DNA of 64,000 nt from Pseudomonas sp. B21-040 (GCF_024748695.1 NZ_CP087176.1:5883501-5947500); one strand, 5' to 3'; shown: positions 37,722-47,357, numbered from the stretch's first letter. Notes: a model not told the origin generated them from the letters alone. Made by a program: numbers and translations.

Positions 37722-38513
37722 TTAATAGTTGAAAGTCTTGACCAGCAGCAGGTCACCGATGGCCCGCAGGGGCACGATGAAGGTCTCGCGTTTTTCGTCG
37801 ACGGTGTTTTCGTTGAGCACCAGGTTGATCTGCGAGGTAATCACCTCGTTCTGGTTGCTGGTCTCATCGAAGTTATAGCCGCCGTTGCCGAAGTTGCCCC
37901 AATAGTTCACGTAAACCAGATAGGTGCCACGCAGCGGCGCGGTCATGGTGAACATTTCCGGACCGGGGCCGTCGACACCGTCCGGGTCCAGGCCGCCGCC
38001 ATTGGTCAATGCCGGATGAGCCCAGAACGCATGCTGACCGTCGGGGGTGACAATGTGCAGGTCGAGTTCGGCTTTCGGATCATCCCAACCCAACACCACA
38101 CGAATCCGTGCCGGGGTGCGCAGGTTGTTGGCTTCATAGAATTGAACGCGCTTGAGCGACTGACCTTCGGCACTGCGCACTTCGACGCTGTTGGAACCGG
38201 CGCCGAACGCATACGGCCGGGCAAACCGCCCCTGCTCGTCGGTGTACAGATTCAAAGGATTGCCATTGACCGCCAACGTGTGCGGCCCGCGCTGAGTGCC
38301 CAAGGCCTTGAGCTGGCCTTCGATCATCGTGCGATTGCGCTGCACCCCTCGGTCGATGGGTGGCGTGGGGTAGGCGACTTGAGGATTTTCGCTGCGGTCG
38401 AGCAGGCCGTTGAAGCGCCAGCCACCGACCGGCTCCGACAGCACGGCCGCAGGCTCGGCCAAGGCCGCGCTCGCGCAGACCAGCCCTATCAGCAGCAAAA
38501 GAAGTGAACGCAT
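37722..38513 (-). CDS. MagA-like secreted DUF2135 protein, first gene of the A2M operon
   Basis: 263 residues, signal peptide MRSLLLLLIGLVCASAALA. DUF2135 core: RIRVVLGWDDPKAELDLHIVTPDGQHAFW and YLVYVNYWGNFGNGGYNFDE, ending ETFIVPLRAIGDLLLVKTFNY. AGGAGG lies eight bases before ATG 38513, which decides the start over an ATG at 38534. It is a paralogue of the operon's last gene. The operon promoter should lie in the 273-base gap shared with the divergent Fic gene. Confidence 0.83.
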   Translation of the reverse strand: MRSLLLLLIGLVCASAALAEPAAVLSEPVGGWRFNGLLDRSENPQVAYPTPPIDRGVQRNRTMIEGQLKALGTQRGPHTLAVNGNPLNLYTDEQGRFARPYAFGAGSNSVEVRSAEGQSLKRVQFYEANNLRTPARIRVVLGWDDPKAELDLHIVTPDGQHAFWAHPALTNGGGLDPDGVDGPGPEMFTMTAPLRGTYLVYVNYWGNFGNGGYNFDETSNQNEVITSQINLVLNENTVDEKRETFIVPLRAIGDLLLVKTFNY

Positions 38514-38705
38514 GTGACGCCTCCTGCCATGCATAACGAAACCTTGCGCCCGATCCTCGGCGCGTTACAGATCCAAATACTGCGTTTCGTCAAAAAGACC
38601 CGTGACTATTGGGTCGTAGTTGGCGCGAAGGTTAGCGATTCGGCAGTTTTTTAACAATCAGATACATCTTGATTTGTTGTAGCCATCACGAAGAAGTTTG
38701 GGGCG

Positions 38706-38734
38706 TGAGCCGAATAGCGATCTTATTCGGCTCA
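38706..38734 (+). promoter_or_regulatory. Palindrome 1 upstream of the Fic gene
   Basis: TGAGCCGAATA-N7-TATTCGGCTCA, a perfect 11-base inverted repeat, spacer GCGATCT. The second identical palindrome starts 34 bases later. The site is A/T-richer than its surroundings and non-coding; a repressor operator is the simplest reading. Confidence 0.85.
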
Positions 38735-38739
38735 CAACA

Positions 38740-38768
38740 TGAGCCGAATAAGACTATTATTCGGCTCA
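38740..38768 (+). promoter_or_regulatory. Palindrome 2 upstream of the Fic gene
   Basis: TGAGCCGAATA-N7-TATTCGGCTCA again, spacer AGACTAT, ending eight bases before the GGAG ribosome site of the Fic gene. In RNA the arms would form a stable hairpin next to the ribosome site, so control could be at DNA or RNA level. Confidence 0.85.
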
Positions 38769-38786
38769 TTCACTCTGGAGTTACCC

Positions 38787-39935
38787 GTGGTCATGGCACC
38801 TCACTGGATTTGGCAACAGCCCGAATGGCCGAATTTCACTTGGCAATCCGAACGCCTGACGCCGCTATTGCGTGAGTGCGTGCAGGCGCAAGGTCAGTTG
38901 ATGGGCATGGCCAGTTCCGTAGATAGCTCACTCAGCGCACAGAACGAACTGGATGCGCTGTTACAAAACATCGTGACGTCTTCAGCCATTGAGGGCGAAC
39001 AGCTCAATGTGGGCTCGGTCCGCTCATCGCTGGCGCGGCGCCTGGGTCTGGAGGTGGTCAATGGCGATAAAGTCAGCCAACGCAGCGAAGGGCTGGCGCA
39101 GTTAATGCTCGATGCCACTCAGCACTTTGCGCAACCGCTGACACTGCCGCGGTTACTGGAATGGCATACATGGCTGTTTCCGGATCAGGACATGAACTTC
39201 GCCGCCCGGGCGATCCGAATCGGCGAACTGCGCGGCGATGAACCGATGCAGGTGGTGTCCGGGCGACTGGACAAACCGACCATTCACTTCGAAGCACCGC
39301 CACGGCCTGGGCTTGAACAGCAGCTCGATACGTTTCTTGCCTGGTTTGAAGCCAGCCAGAAGCAGAACGGGCTCGATCCATTGCTGCGGGCCGGCATCGC
39401 GCACTTCTGGTTCGTCACCTTGCACCCCTTTGACGATGGCAATGGTCGCCTCACGCGAACCATTACCGATCTCGCCCTGGCTCAGGGAGAGGCGCAGGCG
39501 ATCCGGTTCTACGCCATGTCGGCGAGCATCCTGGAGGACCGCTCCAGCTATTACCGAGTGCTGGAAACCAGCCAGAAAAGCTCCACGGACATTACCGAGT
39601 GGCTGCAATGGTTTCTGCAAACACTGCTGCGCAGCTTGCAGCAGGCCATGACGCGAATCGAAGCGGTACTGGGCAAGGCGCGCTTCTGGCAGGCGCATCG
39701 GGACTCAAAATTGTCAGCCGAGCAGATTAAGGTACTGAATCGCTTGCTGGACGGTGGTGAGCGAGGCTTCGAGGACGGGATCAGTGCGGCTCAATATCAA
39801 GCTGTGGCGAAAGTATCGAAAGCCACCGCGACCCGTCATTTGGCTGAGTTGCTGGAGAAGGGTTGCCTGCAACGCCTGCCCGGCGGTGGGCGTAGTACCC
39901 GCTATCAAGTCCACTATCCGGATGACTCAACATAA
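38787..39935 (+). CDS. Fic-domain AMPylase-type protein with DUF4172 and C-terminal HTH
   Basis: 382 residues. Start region DUF4172 (HWIWQQPEWPNFTWQSE), then the inhibitory-helix motif SSAIEGE (class II, within the same chain), the Fic core with HPFDDGNGRLTR (about residues 210-221), and a C-terminal winged HTH (ISAAQYQAVAKVSKATATRHLAELLEKGC with the wing GGGRSTRYQV). Fic enzymes usually transfer AMP to protein hydroxyls; the target is unknown. The HTH suggests it also binds DNA, probably the twin palindromes just upstream. GGAG is six bases before GTG 38787; ATG 38793 is the alternative. An in-frame ATG at 38739 inside palindrome 2 seems too early. Confidence 0.9.
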   Translation: MVMAPHWIWQQPEWPNFTWQSERLTPLLRECVQAQGQLMGMASSVDSSLSAQNELDALLQNIVTSSAIEGEQLNVGSVRSSLARRLGLEVVNGDKVSQRSEGLAQLMLDATQHFAQPLTLPRLLEWHTWLFPDQDMNFAARAIRIGELRGDEPMQVVSGRLDKPTIHFEAPPRPGLEQQLDTFLAWFEASQKQNGLDPLLRAGIAHFWFVTLHPFDDGNGRLTRTITDLALAQGEAQAIRFYAMSASILEDRSSYYRVLETSQKSSTDITEWLQWFLQTLLRSLQQAMTRIEAVLGKARFWQAHRDSKLSAEQIKVLNRLLDGGERGFEDGISAAQYQAVAKVSKATATRHLAELLEKGCLQRLPGGGRSTRYQVHYPDDST

Positions 39936-39952
39936 TTAAGCCATAAGGTGAC

Positions 39953-39982
39953 CTGTAGCAGCTGGCGAAGCCTGCGTCGCAG
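39953..39982. repeat. Single REP half-element
   Basis: CTGTAGCAGCTGGCGAAGCC followed by TGCGTCGCAG, a solitary arm of the same family as 26478 and 47358, without an inverted partner nearby. Confidence 0.6.
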
Positions 39983-40090
39983 TTGAAACGGTTGCCGCCG
40001 GCACTGTGGCAGAACTGCCCTGCTCATTTGCCCATAACCCCCATGTCTGCTAGTGTCGCGCCGGTTTAACGTCAACCGGAAATAGCCGCC

Positions 40091-40333
40091 ATGGCCCGCA
40101 AAAAAGCTGCACTGGATTTCGAACAATCTCTCGCTGACCTGCAAACGCTGGTGGAGCGTCTGGAGAACGGCGAATTGTCGCTGGAAGACTCGCTGACGGC
40201 TTTCGAGCAAGGCATCGGTCTGACTCGCGATTGCCAGGCGGCGCTGGCCCAGGCCGAGCAAAAGGTTCAAGTGCTGCTCGAGCGTGATGGCGAGTTGGCC
40301 GAGGAACCCTTCGACGCGGATCAGCCAGAATGA
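40091..40333 (+). CDS. xseB: Exodeoxyribonuclease VII small subunit
   Basis: 80 residues, standard size. XseB binds the coiled tail of XseA to form exonuclease VII, a single-strand-specific exonuclease. The whole protein is the family domain: [42 protein letters not shown]. Its stop overlaps the ispA start by four bases (ATGA), the conserved xseB-ispA-dxs layout. xseA is not in this window. Confidence 0.95.
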   Translation: MARKKAALDFEQSLADLQTLVERLENGELSLEDSLTAFEQGIGLTRDCQAALAQAEQKVQVLLERDGELAEEPFDADQPE

Positions 40334-41217
40334 TTGCAGCGTACTCTGCGACCAGCCAGGCCCGGGTCAACGCGGCCCTGGAAACCCTGTTCAACGCGCC
40401 AGGCCCTGAACTCGCCCGCCTCTATGAAGCCATGCGCTATAGCGTGATGAATGGCGGCAAACGCGTACGCCCGCTGCTGGCCTATGCCGCCTGCGAAGCA
40501 TTGGGTGGCAAGGCCGAGCAAGCCAACGGTGCGGCCTGCGCGGTGGAGCTGATCCACGCGTATTCTCTGGTGCACGACGATTTGCCGGCCATGGACGATG
40601 ACGATCTGCGTCGCGGCCAGCCGACCACGCACAAGAAATTCGATGAAGCCTGCGCCATCCTCGCTGGCGACGGCTTGCAGAGCCTGGCCTTCAGCGCCCT
40701 GCTTGCCCCGCACCTGAACGAAGCTGACGCCGAGATCCGCCTGCAGATGGTCAGCGCACTGGCCGTCGCGGCAGGCCCGGCGGGCATGGTCGGCGGTCAA
40801 GCCATCGACCTCGGCTCGGTTGGCCTCAAGCTCGATCAAAAAGCCCTTGAGTACATGCACCGGCACAAGACCGGCGCGCTGATCGAAGTCAGCGTCAAAC
40901 TCGGCGCCCTGGCCAGCGGCCGCGCCGAGAAGGACGAACTCAAAGCGCTGCAAACGTATGCACAAGCCATCGGCCTGGCGTTTCAGGTCCAGGACGACAT
41001 TCTCGACGTCGAAAGCGATACCGAAACCCTCGGCAAGCGCCAGGGCGCTGACATCGCTCGCGACAAGCCGACCTACCCGGCGCTGCTCGGTCTTGACGCG
41101 GCCAAGGCCTACGCGCTGGAACTGCGCGACCAGGCCCTGCACGCGCTGCGACCGTTTGACGCGGCCGCCGAGCCCTTGCGCGATCTGGCCCGCTACATCG
41201 TCGAACGGCGTAGCTGA
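40330..41217 (+). CDS. ispA: Farnesyl diphosphate synthase
   Basis: 295 residues. Condenses isopentenyl diphosphate with dimethylallyl and geranyl diphosphates to farnesyl diphosphate, the precursor of quinone tails and undecaprenyl phosphate. Both aspartate-rich motifs are present: [17 protein letters not shown] and [25 protein letters not shown] is the IPP-binding segment. It sits between xseB (overlap) and dxs (92-base gap), so isoprenoid precursor and chain-length enzymes are linked. Confidence 0.95.
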   Translation: MIAAYSATSQARVNAALETLFNAPGPELARLYEAMRYSVMNGGKRVRPLLAYAACEALGGKAEQANGAACAVELIHAYSLVHDDLPAMDDDDLRRGQPTTHKKFDEACAILAGDGLQSLAFSALLAPHLNEADAEIRLQMVSALAVAAGPAGMVGGQAIDLGSVGLKLDQKALEYMHRHKTGALIEVSVKLGALASGRAEKDELKALQTYAQAIGLAFQVQDDILDVESDTETLGKRQGADIARDKPTYPALLGLDAAKAYALELRDQALHALRPFDAAAEPLRDLARYIVERRS

Positions 41218-41309
41218 CAGCGTATCGGCCAAGTTAAGACCAACGCGTGGGCAGGGGGCGAAGCATCAGGTAAACTGCCGCATCTTTTATACCTATAACG
41301 ATTCGCCTG

Positions 41310-43208
41310 ATGCCCACGACGTTTCATGAGATTCCCCGCAAACGCCCGACCACGCCCCTGCTCGACCGCGCCAACACGCCGGACGGCCTGCGCCGGTTAG
41401 GCGAAGCCGAGCTGGAAACCCTGGCCGATGAGTTGCGCCTGGAATTGCTCTACACGGTCGGTCAGACCGGCGGGCATTTCGGCGCCGGCCTGGGCGTCAT
41501 CGAGCTGACCATCGCGCTGCATTACGTCTTTGACACCCCGGACGACCGGTTGGTGTGGGACGTGGGTCATCAGGCTTATCCGCACAAAATCCTCACCGGC
41601 CGTCGCGAGCGCATGGGCACCCTGCGCCAGAAGGATGGCGTCGCCGCCTTCCCGCGTCGTTCCGAGAGCGAGTACGACACCTTTGGCGTCGGCCACTCCA
41701 GCACCTCGATCAGCGCTGCACTGGGCATGGCGATTGCCGCCCGTCTGCAAAACAGCGATCGCAAGGCGATTGCAGTGATTGGCGACGGCGCGTTGACCGC
41801 CGGCATGGCGTTCGAGGCGCTGAACCATGCGCCGGAAGTGGACGCCAACATGCTGGTGATCCTCAACGACAACGACATGTCGATCTCGCGCAACGTCGGC
41901 GGGCTGTCGAACTACCTGGCGAAAATTCTTTCCAGCCGCACTTATGCGAGCATGCGTGAGGGCAGCAAAAAAGTTCTCTCGCGTCTTCCAGGCGCCTGGG
42001 AAATCGCCCGTCGCACCGAAGAATACGCAAAAGGCATGCTGGTACCCGGCACGCTGTTCGAAGAGCTGGGCTGGAACTACATCGGCCCGATCGATGGCCA
42101 CGACCTGCCGACCCTGATCGCCACGTTGCGCAACATGCGCGACCTCAAGGGCCCGCAGTTCCTGCACGTCGTCACCAAGAAAGGCAAAGGCTTCGCCCCC
42201 GCTGAAGTCGACCCGATCGGTTACCACGCCATCACCAAACTCGAACCGCTGGACGCACCGGCCGCCGCGCCGAAGAAAGCCGGCGGGCCGAAGTATTCGG
42301 CGGTCTTTGGCGAATGGCTGTGCGACATGGCCGCGTCCGATCCACGCCTGGTCGGCATCACCCCGGCGATGAAAGAAGGCTCGGACCTGGTGGCGTTCAG
42401 CGAACGATTCCCGCTGCGCTACTTCGACGTGGCGATTGCCGAACAACACGCAGTAACCCTCGCCGCCGGCATGGCCTGCGAAGGCGCGAAACCGGTGGTG
42501 GCGATTTACTCGACCTTCCTGCAACGCGGCTACGACCAATTGATCCATGACGTCGCGGTGCAAAACCTCGACGTGCTGTTCGCCATCGACCGCGCCGGTC
42601 TGGTGGGCGAAGACGGCCCGACGCACGCCGGCAGCTTCGACCTGTCGTTCCTGCGCTGCATCCCCGGCATGCTGGTGATGACCCCGAGCGACGAAAACGA
42701 ATTGCGTAAAATGCTCACCACCGGCCACCTCTACAACGGCCCGGCGGCAGTGCGCTATCCGCGCGGTTCGGGGCCGAACGCGCCCATCGAGAAGGACCTG
42801 CAACCGATCGAAATCGGCAAAGGCATCGTTCGTCGTCAGGGCAACAAAGCCGCCCTGCTGGTGTTCGGCGTGCAACTGGCCGAGGCGCTGAAAGTCGCCG
42901 AGACGCTGGATGCGACCGTGGTCGACATGCGTTTCGTCAAACCGCTGGATGAAGCGCTGGTTCGTGACATCGCCGCCAGCCATGAGCTGCTGGTGACCAT
43001 CGAAGAAAACGCGATCATGGGCGGTGCCGGTGCCGCGGTCAGTGAATTCCTGGCGCGCGAGAACATCCTCAAGTCGGTGCTGCACCTGGGCTTGCCGGAC
43101 CTCTACGTCGAACACGCCAAGCCTGCGCAGATGCTGGCCGAGTGCGGGCTGGACGAGGCCGGGATCGAAGCTTCGATCCGCGAACGCCTGCAACTGCTGA
43201 ACCGCTAA
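41310..43208 (+). CDS. dxs: 1-deoxy-D-xylulose-5-phosphate synthase
   Basis: 632 residues. Thiamine-diphosphate enzyme joining pyruvate and glyceraldehyde-3-phosphate, the entry step of the MEP isoprenoid pathway. TPP motif [37 protein letters not shown] and the transketolase-like second half [34 protein letters not shown] with [15 protein letters not shown] are intact. The frame's first ATG 41310 is kept, since [21 protein letters not shown] is the usual N-terminus. Followed by a REPIN, so probably the end of the unit. Confidence 0.97.
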   Translation: MPTTFHEIPRKRPTTPLLDRANTPDGLRRLGEAELETLADELRLELLYTVGQTGGHFGAGLGVIELTIALHYVFDTPDDRLVWDVGHQAYPHKILTGRRERMGTLRQKDGVAAFPRRSESEYDTFGVGHSSTSISAALGMAIAARLQNSDRKAIAVIGDGALTAGMAFEALNHAPEVDANMLVILNDNDMSISRNVGGLSNYLAKILSSRTYASMREGSKKVLSRLPGAWEIARRTEEYAKGMLVPGTLFEELGWNYIGPIDGHDLPTLIATLRNMRDLKGPQFLHVVTKKGKGFAPAEVDPIGYHAITKLEPLDAPAAAPKKAGGPKYSAVFGEWLCDMAASDPRLVGITPAMKEGSDLVAFSERFPLRYFDVAIAEQHAVTLAAGMACEGAKPVVAIYSTFLQRGYDQLIHDVAVQNLDVLFAIDRAGLVGEDGPTHAGSFDLSFLRCIPGMLVMTPSDENELRKMLTTGHLYNGPAAVRYPRGSGPNAPIEKDLQPIEIGKGIVRRQGNKAALLVFGVQLAEALKVAETLDATVVDMRFVKPLDEALVRDIAASHELLVTIEENAIMGGAGAAVSEFLARENILKSVLHLGLPDLYVEHAKPAQMLAECGLDEAGIEASIRERLQLLNR

Positions 43209-43220
43209 ATACACTCTCCC

Positions 43221-43340
43221 TGTGGGAGCAGCGGTGCGGCGATCCGACTTGCCCGCGAAAAGGCCGGCACATCCAACTTCAATGTTGATCGTGCCGACGC
43301 CTTCGCGGGCAAGTCGGATCGCCGCACCGCCGCTCCCACA
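43221..43340. repeat. REPIN of the CTGTGGGAGCAGCGG family between dxs and btuB
   Basis: A left arm beginning TGTGGGAGCAGCGGTGCGG (through CCCGCGA) meets an inverted copy ending CCGCACCGCCGCTCCCACA. It fills 120 of the 187 bases between the two genes. Confidence 0.8.
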
Positions 43341-43395
43341 GTGTTTTGTGGACCTATCAAAATTGTGTTCGCTAGAACGAGCCAACGGATTGCCA

Positions 43396-45279
43396 ATGAA
43401 ACTCTCCCCCCTCGCCCTGACGCTGACCCTGCTGCCGGCCGGCCAGCTGCTGGCCGATACCTTCGAACGCGATCAAGCCCTGAAGCTGCCGGACGTTCTG
43501 ATCACTGCCAACCGTCAGGTTGAAGCGCGCAACGACAGCAGCGCCGCCAACACGGTATTCACCCGCGAAGACATCGACCGCCTGCAGCCGAACAGCATCA
43601 CCGACCTGCTCAGCCGGGTGCCGGGTGTGCAAGTTACGCAAACCGGCGGGCGCGGCAGTCTGCCGGGGGTTTACATTCGCGGCACTCAGTCGGCGCAAAG
43701 TCTGGTGCTGGTGGACGGTCAGCGCATCGGCAATTCGACGTCGGGCGACAGCAACCTGCAGCACATCAACATCGAACAGGTCGAGCGCGTGGAAGTGCTG
43801 CGCGGCTCCCGTTCGGTGATTTATGGCAGCGACGCTATCGGCGGGGTGATTCAGATCTTCACCCGCCGTGGTGACGAGCAAGGCCTGCAACCGCGGATGC
43901 ACGTGGGATTTGGCAGTTACCAGACCTGGGAACGCAGCCTCGGGCTGTCCGGCGGCGATGAGAAAACCCGCTTCAATCTCGGTGCCAGCCTCAATGAAAC
44001 CGCCGGGATCAATCGCACGCAGCAGTCGTTTCCCAGTGATGGCGATCACGATGAGTACCGCAATCAATCGGTCAGTTTCAGCGTGAGCCACGCGCTCACC
44101 GACGATCTCGAAATCGGCGCCAACGTCTTGGATAACCGGGGCAAAAGCGAGTTCGACAACCCGTTTGGCCGCTTCGACACCACCACTTTCGAGTCGGTCC
44201 AGCAGCAGCCTTCCAGCGATTTCGCCGTGAGCAGCGTCAGCAGTTACGTCGATGCACGGGTCAACGACGCCTGGAAAACCCGCCTCGAATTCGGCCATAG
44301 CGAAAACCGCGAGAAAACCTCAGACAAGCTCAGCGATGAACGCAGCGTATTCAACACCTACCGCGACTCGGTGAACTGGCAGAACGACCTGACGCTCAAC
44401 GACCGTAACAACCTGCTCCTGGGCGGCGACTGGTACGAAGACAGGGTCAACAGCAGCACGGCCTTCGATGAAGACAGTCGCTGGAACCGCGCGGCATTTT
44501 TCCAGCATCACTACCGTGCGGACAGTTTTTCCACTGAGCTGGGCCTGCGCCACGACGAGAACCAGCAGTTTGGGAGTCAGAACAGCTGGAGCGGCACCTT
44601 CACTTTGCCGCTGAACCCGGACAACGACGTACTGCTGAGCTACAGCGAAGGCTTTCGTGCGCCGACGTTCAATGACTTGTACTACCCGGATTTCAGCAAC
44701 CCGGACCTGAAACCTGAAACGTCGAAAAGCTATGAACTGCAATGGCGCAGCCAGTTGACTGAAACCAGTCGACTGGAAGCGTCGCTATACCGCACGGACC
44801 TCGAAGACGCGATTATTTTCGGCAGCAACTCTCGGCCAGAGAACGTCGCTTCAGCACGGATCAACGGGTTTGAAGCTGCGTTGAAACAGGAGTTGTTCGG
44901 CTGGCAGAGCAACCTTGGCGTCGCAATCATCGACCCTCGCGATCGCGACACCGGCCACACCTTGGCTCGCCGGGCACGACGGACGTTGAGTCTGGACCTG
45001 GATCGACAGTTTGATCGCCTCGGTCTCGGTGCCAGTTGGCAAGCCGTCAGCAGCAGCTACGACGACTTGAACAATGAGCAGCCGTTGGGTGGGTATGCGT
45101 TGCTCGGATTGCGCAGCAGTTGGGAACTCGATCGTGAGATCAAGCTTGAGCTGAAGGTCGATAACCTGCTGGACAAAGGCTACAGCCGGGCCTTGTACAG
45201 CCACGACAGCAATCAGTATGGGTACCGCGAAGAAGGTCGGGCATTGATGTTCGGGGTGACCTGGACACCGACAATTTAA
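43396..45279 (+). CDS. btuB: TonB-dependent outer-membrane receptor, BtuB type
   Basis: 627 residues. Signal peptide MKLSPLALTLTLLPAGQLLA; TonB box region LPDVLITA; plug domain IDRLQPNSITDLLSRVPGVQVTQTGGRGSLPGVYIRGTQSAQSLVLVDGQRIG with SRSVIYGSDAIGGVIQIFTRR; then a 22-strand barrel ending in WTPTI (terminal residue not aromatic, while BtuB proteins often end in Phe). Imports vitamin B12 using TonB energy. The ATG at 43396 begins the signal peptide; the frame upstream is REPIN sequence. The BtuF gene converges with it. No cobalamin riboswitch fits in the leader. Confidence 0.9.
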   Translation: MKLSPLALTLTLLPAGQLLADTFERDQALKLPDVLITANRQVEARNDSSAANTVFTREDIDRLQPNSITDLLSRVPGVQVTQTGGRGSLPGVYIRGTQSAQSLVLVDGQRIGNSTSGDSNLQHINIEQVERVEVLRGSRSVIYGSDAIGGVIQIFTRRGDEQGLQPRMHVGFGSYQTWERSLGLSGGDEKTRFNLGASLNETAGINRTQQSFPSDGDHDEYRNQSVSFSVSHALTDDLEIGANVLDNRGKSEFDNPFGRFDTTTFESVQQQPSSDFAVSSVSSYVDARVNDAWKTRLEFGHSENREKTSDKLSDERSVFNTYRDSVNWQNDLTLNDRNNLLLGGDWYEDRVNSSTAFDEDSRWNRAAFFQHHYRADSFSTELGLRHDENQQFGSQNSWSGTFTLPLNPDNDVLLSYSEGFRAPTFNDLYYPDFSNPDLKPETSKSYELQWRSQLTETSRLEASLYRTDLEDAIIFGSNSRPENVASARINGFEAALKQELFGWQSNLGVAIIDPRDRDTGHTLARRARRTLSLDLDRQFDRLGLGASWQAVSSSYDDLNNEQPLGGYALLGLRSSWELDREIKLELKVDNLLDKGYSRALYSHDSNQYGYREEGRALMFGVTWTPTI

Positions 45280-45290
45280 CTTGATCACCT

Positions 45291-45381
45291 GATCGTTCCC
45301 ACGCTCCGCGTGGGAATACATCCCGTGGCGGCATTCCCACGCAGAGCGTGGGAACGATCAACGCAGAACGCGGGAACGATC
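45291..45381. repeat. GATCGTTCCCACGC-family repeat cluster between convergent btuB and btuF
   Basis: One copy of GATCGTTCCCACGCTCCGCG, an inverted copy GCGTGGGAACGATC, and a third partial copy GCGGGAACGATC. A lone relative lies at about 61070-61098 after oprG. Confidence 0.75.
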
Positions 45382-46180
45382 AGCGTGATGGTACGATCAA
45401 CTGGCACAGCTTGGCCGTCGCTTCGATCATTTGTCCACTCGGCCGCTCCAGGCCTTTGTCCGTTACCAGCAACAATTGCCCCTGCTTCACCGCCGCGACC
45501 TGCGACCACGCCTTCCACGCGTCCAACTGCGCCTGATCACTGGCCAGAATCACCTCGGGATCACGCTGCAACACCGCTTCGACACTGACCTGCGGTGCCG
45601 GCAATGTCAGGTCGGCAAACACGTTGCGGGCGCCGCAGACCGCCAACGCATCGCTGATAATCTGACCGCCACCAACGGTGTACAACGGCCGGTCCCACAC
45701 CTGATAGAACACCCGCAATGGCGTGTCTCGCCGATAGCGCAGACGCAATGTTTCCAGCCGCTGGTGCAAATCGGTAGCCAATGAACGTCCACGTTCCGGG
45801 CGGCCCAGTTGCATGGCAATGGCTTCAATCTGCGCCGTCAGTTGTTCCAGCGAATGCGGTTCGGCGACGTAGGTGGGGATGTTCAATCGCTTGAGCTGCT
45901 CGCGCTGGGCCGGGCCAACGCTGCCCGGCCAGAGCAACAGCAAATCGGGTTTGAGACTGAGCAAGCGCTCCATATCCAACTGACCGTAGCGGCCCACCGA
46001 AGGCAGGTCTTTGAGTTCAGCGGGACGCTCACCGGCATCCAGGACACCGACCAGCAGGTCGGCTGATCCCAGTTCGACAACGATTTCAGAGAGGGACGGC
46101 GCCAGACTGACGACTCGTTCGACGGCAGCCGCCGAACCGCTGACGGCCAGCAGCAAAACCGCCAGCCAATAGCGCAACAT
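45380..46180 (-). CDS. btuF: Cobalamin-binding periplasmic protein (BtuF type)
   Basis: 266 residues, signal peptide [19 protein letters not shown]. Cluster A-III substrate-binding protein: VERVVSLAPSLSEIVVELGSADLLVGVLDAGERPAELKDLPSVGRYGQLDMERLLSLKPDLLLLW, then VFYQVWDRPLYTVGGGQIISDALAVCGARNVF. It receives B12 after BtuB uptake. The btuCD transporter genes are not here. The ATG shares one base with the stop of the membrane protein upstream. The 3' end overlaps the repeat cluster by two bases. Confidence 0.85.
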   Translation of the reverse strand: MLRYWLAVLLLAVSGSAAAVERVVSLAPSLSEIVVELGSADLLVGVLDAGERPAELKDLPSVGRYGQLDMERLLSLKPDLLLLWPGSVGPAQREQLKRLNIPTYVAEPHSLEQLTAQIEAIAMQLGRPERGRSLATDLHQRLETLRLRYRRDTPLRVFYQVWDRPLYTVGGGQIISDALAVCGARNVFADLTLPAPQVSVEAVLQRDPEVILASDQAQLDAWKAWSQVAAVKQGQLLLVTDKGLERPSGQMIEATAKLCQLIVPSR

Positions 46181-46599
46181 CAGCCGAGTTGACGCGGAAT
46201 ACGGTAGAGGTAGAACAACACCGTGGTCGACAGTGCCAGCAACACCAATGGCACGGCTTCGAGGCCGACGAATACCGCCAGCGCGCCAATCCAGGCGGGC
46301 AATGCAGCCGCCAGGAACGCGGTACGCCGCTTGGCGGCCAGGGCGATCCAGGCAGCGGGCTCTTCAGGGGTGTCGAGGGCTTTTTGAGTGGCGATCAGCG
46401 CGTGCTTGTAGCCACCGAAAAACTTCAGGCTGACAAACATCGAGGCGACACCGGCGATGAACAATGGCATCGCCAGCACCGGCAGGATGGCCTCGCCCTG
46501 GCCAAACACACCGTTGATCACGAACAGCGGCAACAAGGCCAACGCCAGGTATTGCCACCAATTGAACGACAGTCGACGCCGAACCTGACCGCGGGTCAC
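46180..46599 (-). CDS. Uncharacterised four-helix membrane protein
   Basis: 139 residues, about four hydrophobic helices in two pairs ([68 protein letters not shown]) with a soluble lysine- and alanine-containing loop of about 35 residues between the pairs. I do not recognise the family by name. It is wedged between ribA (4-base overlap at its start) and btuF (1-base overlap at its end), so ribA, this gene and btuF are likely translated from one transcript. Confidence 0.7.
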   Translation of the reverse strand: MTRGQVRRRLSFNWWQYLALALLPLFVINGVFGQGEAILPVLAMPLFIAGVASMFVSLKFFGGYKHALIATQKALDTPEEPAAWIALAAKRRTAFLAAALPAWIGALAVFVGLEAVPLVLLALSTTVLFYLYRIPRQLG

Positions 46600-47213
46600 G
46601 CCCGATCCGCCTCGCCCTGATGCTCGTTGCCCATCATGTGGTCGAGCTTGCTGGCCTTGGTGGCCAGGTAAAGTTTGTTGTGCGGGTTATGACCGGTGTG
46701 CAGCGGCACGCGCTCGGCAACCACGATGCCCATGTCGGTCAAGGCTTTGACCTTGCGTGGGTTGTTGGTCATCAGGCGCACGGACTTCACCCCCAGGTGC
46801 TCAAGCATCGGCAGGCACATGGCGTAGTCGCGCTGGTCGGCAGCAAAGCCCAGACGCTCGTTGGCTTCAACGGTGTCGGCACCGCCGTCCTGCAACTCAT
46901 AGGCGCGAATCTTGTTCAGCAGGCCAATGCCACGGCCTTCCTGGCGCAAATACAGCAATACGCCACGGCCTTCACGGGCGATGGCCTGCAAGGCGGCTTC
47001 AAGTTGCGAACCGCAGTCGCAACGCTGGCTGAACAAGGCATCGCCCGTCAGGCATTCGGAGTGCAGCCGGCCGAGTACCGGGGCACCGTCGGCGAAATCA
47101 CCCAGGCTCAGCACGACATGCTCGCGGCCAGTGGCTTCATCGAGAAAGCCATGCATGGTGAATTGCGCAAAAGGCGTTGGCAGCTTGGAAGCGGCGACAA
47201 AAACGACAGGCAC
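46596..47213 (-). CDS. ribA: GTP cyclohydrolase II
   Basis: 205 residues. Opens GTP to the pyrimidine precursor of riboflavin. The zinc site is complete: [25 protein letters not shown], and [29 protein letters not shown] and [16 protein letters not shown] follow. The GTG at 47213 ([18 protein letters not shown]) is preceded by AGGAG at seven bases, better than ATG 47231, which lies on the ribosome site itself. This stand-alone enzyme should supply the activity that the degraded domain of RibBA (50798) lacks. Confidence 0.93.
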   Translation of the reverse strand: MPVVFVAASKLPTPFAQFTMHGFLDEATGREHVVLSLGDFADGAPVLGRLHSECLTGDALFSQRCDCGSQLEAALQAIAREGRGVLLYLRQEGRGIGLLNKIRAYELQDGGADTVEANERLGFAADQRDYAMCLPMLEHLGVKSVRLMTNNPRKVKALTDMGIVVAERVPLHTGHNPHNKLYLATKASKLDHMMGNEHQGEADRA

Positions 47214-47357
47214 CGGTGTGCTCCTGATCATAATTACTGGAGATTCGCAGACGCGGCATTGTAACAGCAGGTTCCTACAGACGCTTAGGCTGAATTATGG
47301 GACATAACGATCAAAATGTTAGATCTCAGACGCCTGACGCCCGGCGTGCAGATCCCC

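Noticed and set aside
41397-43385. 662-codon minus-strand open frame
   Set aside because: Antisense of dxs.
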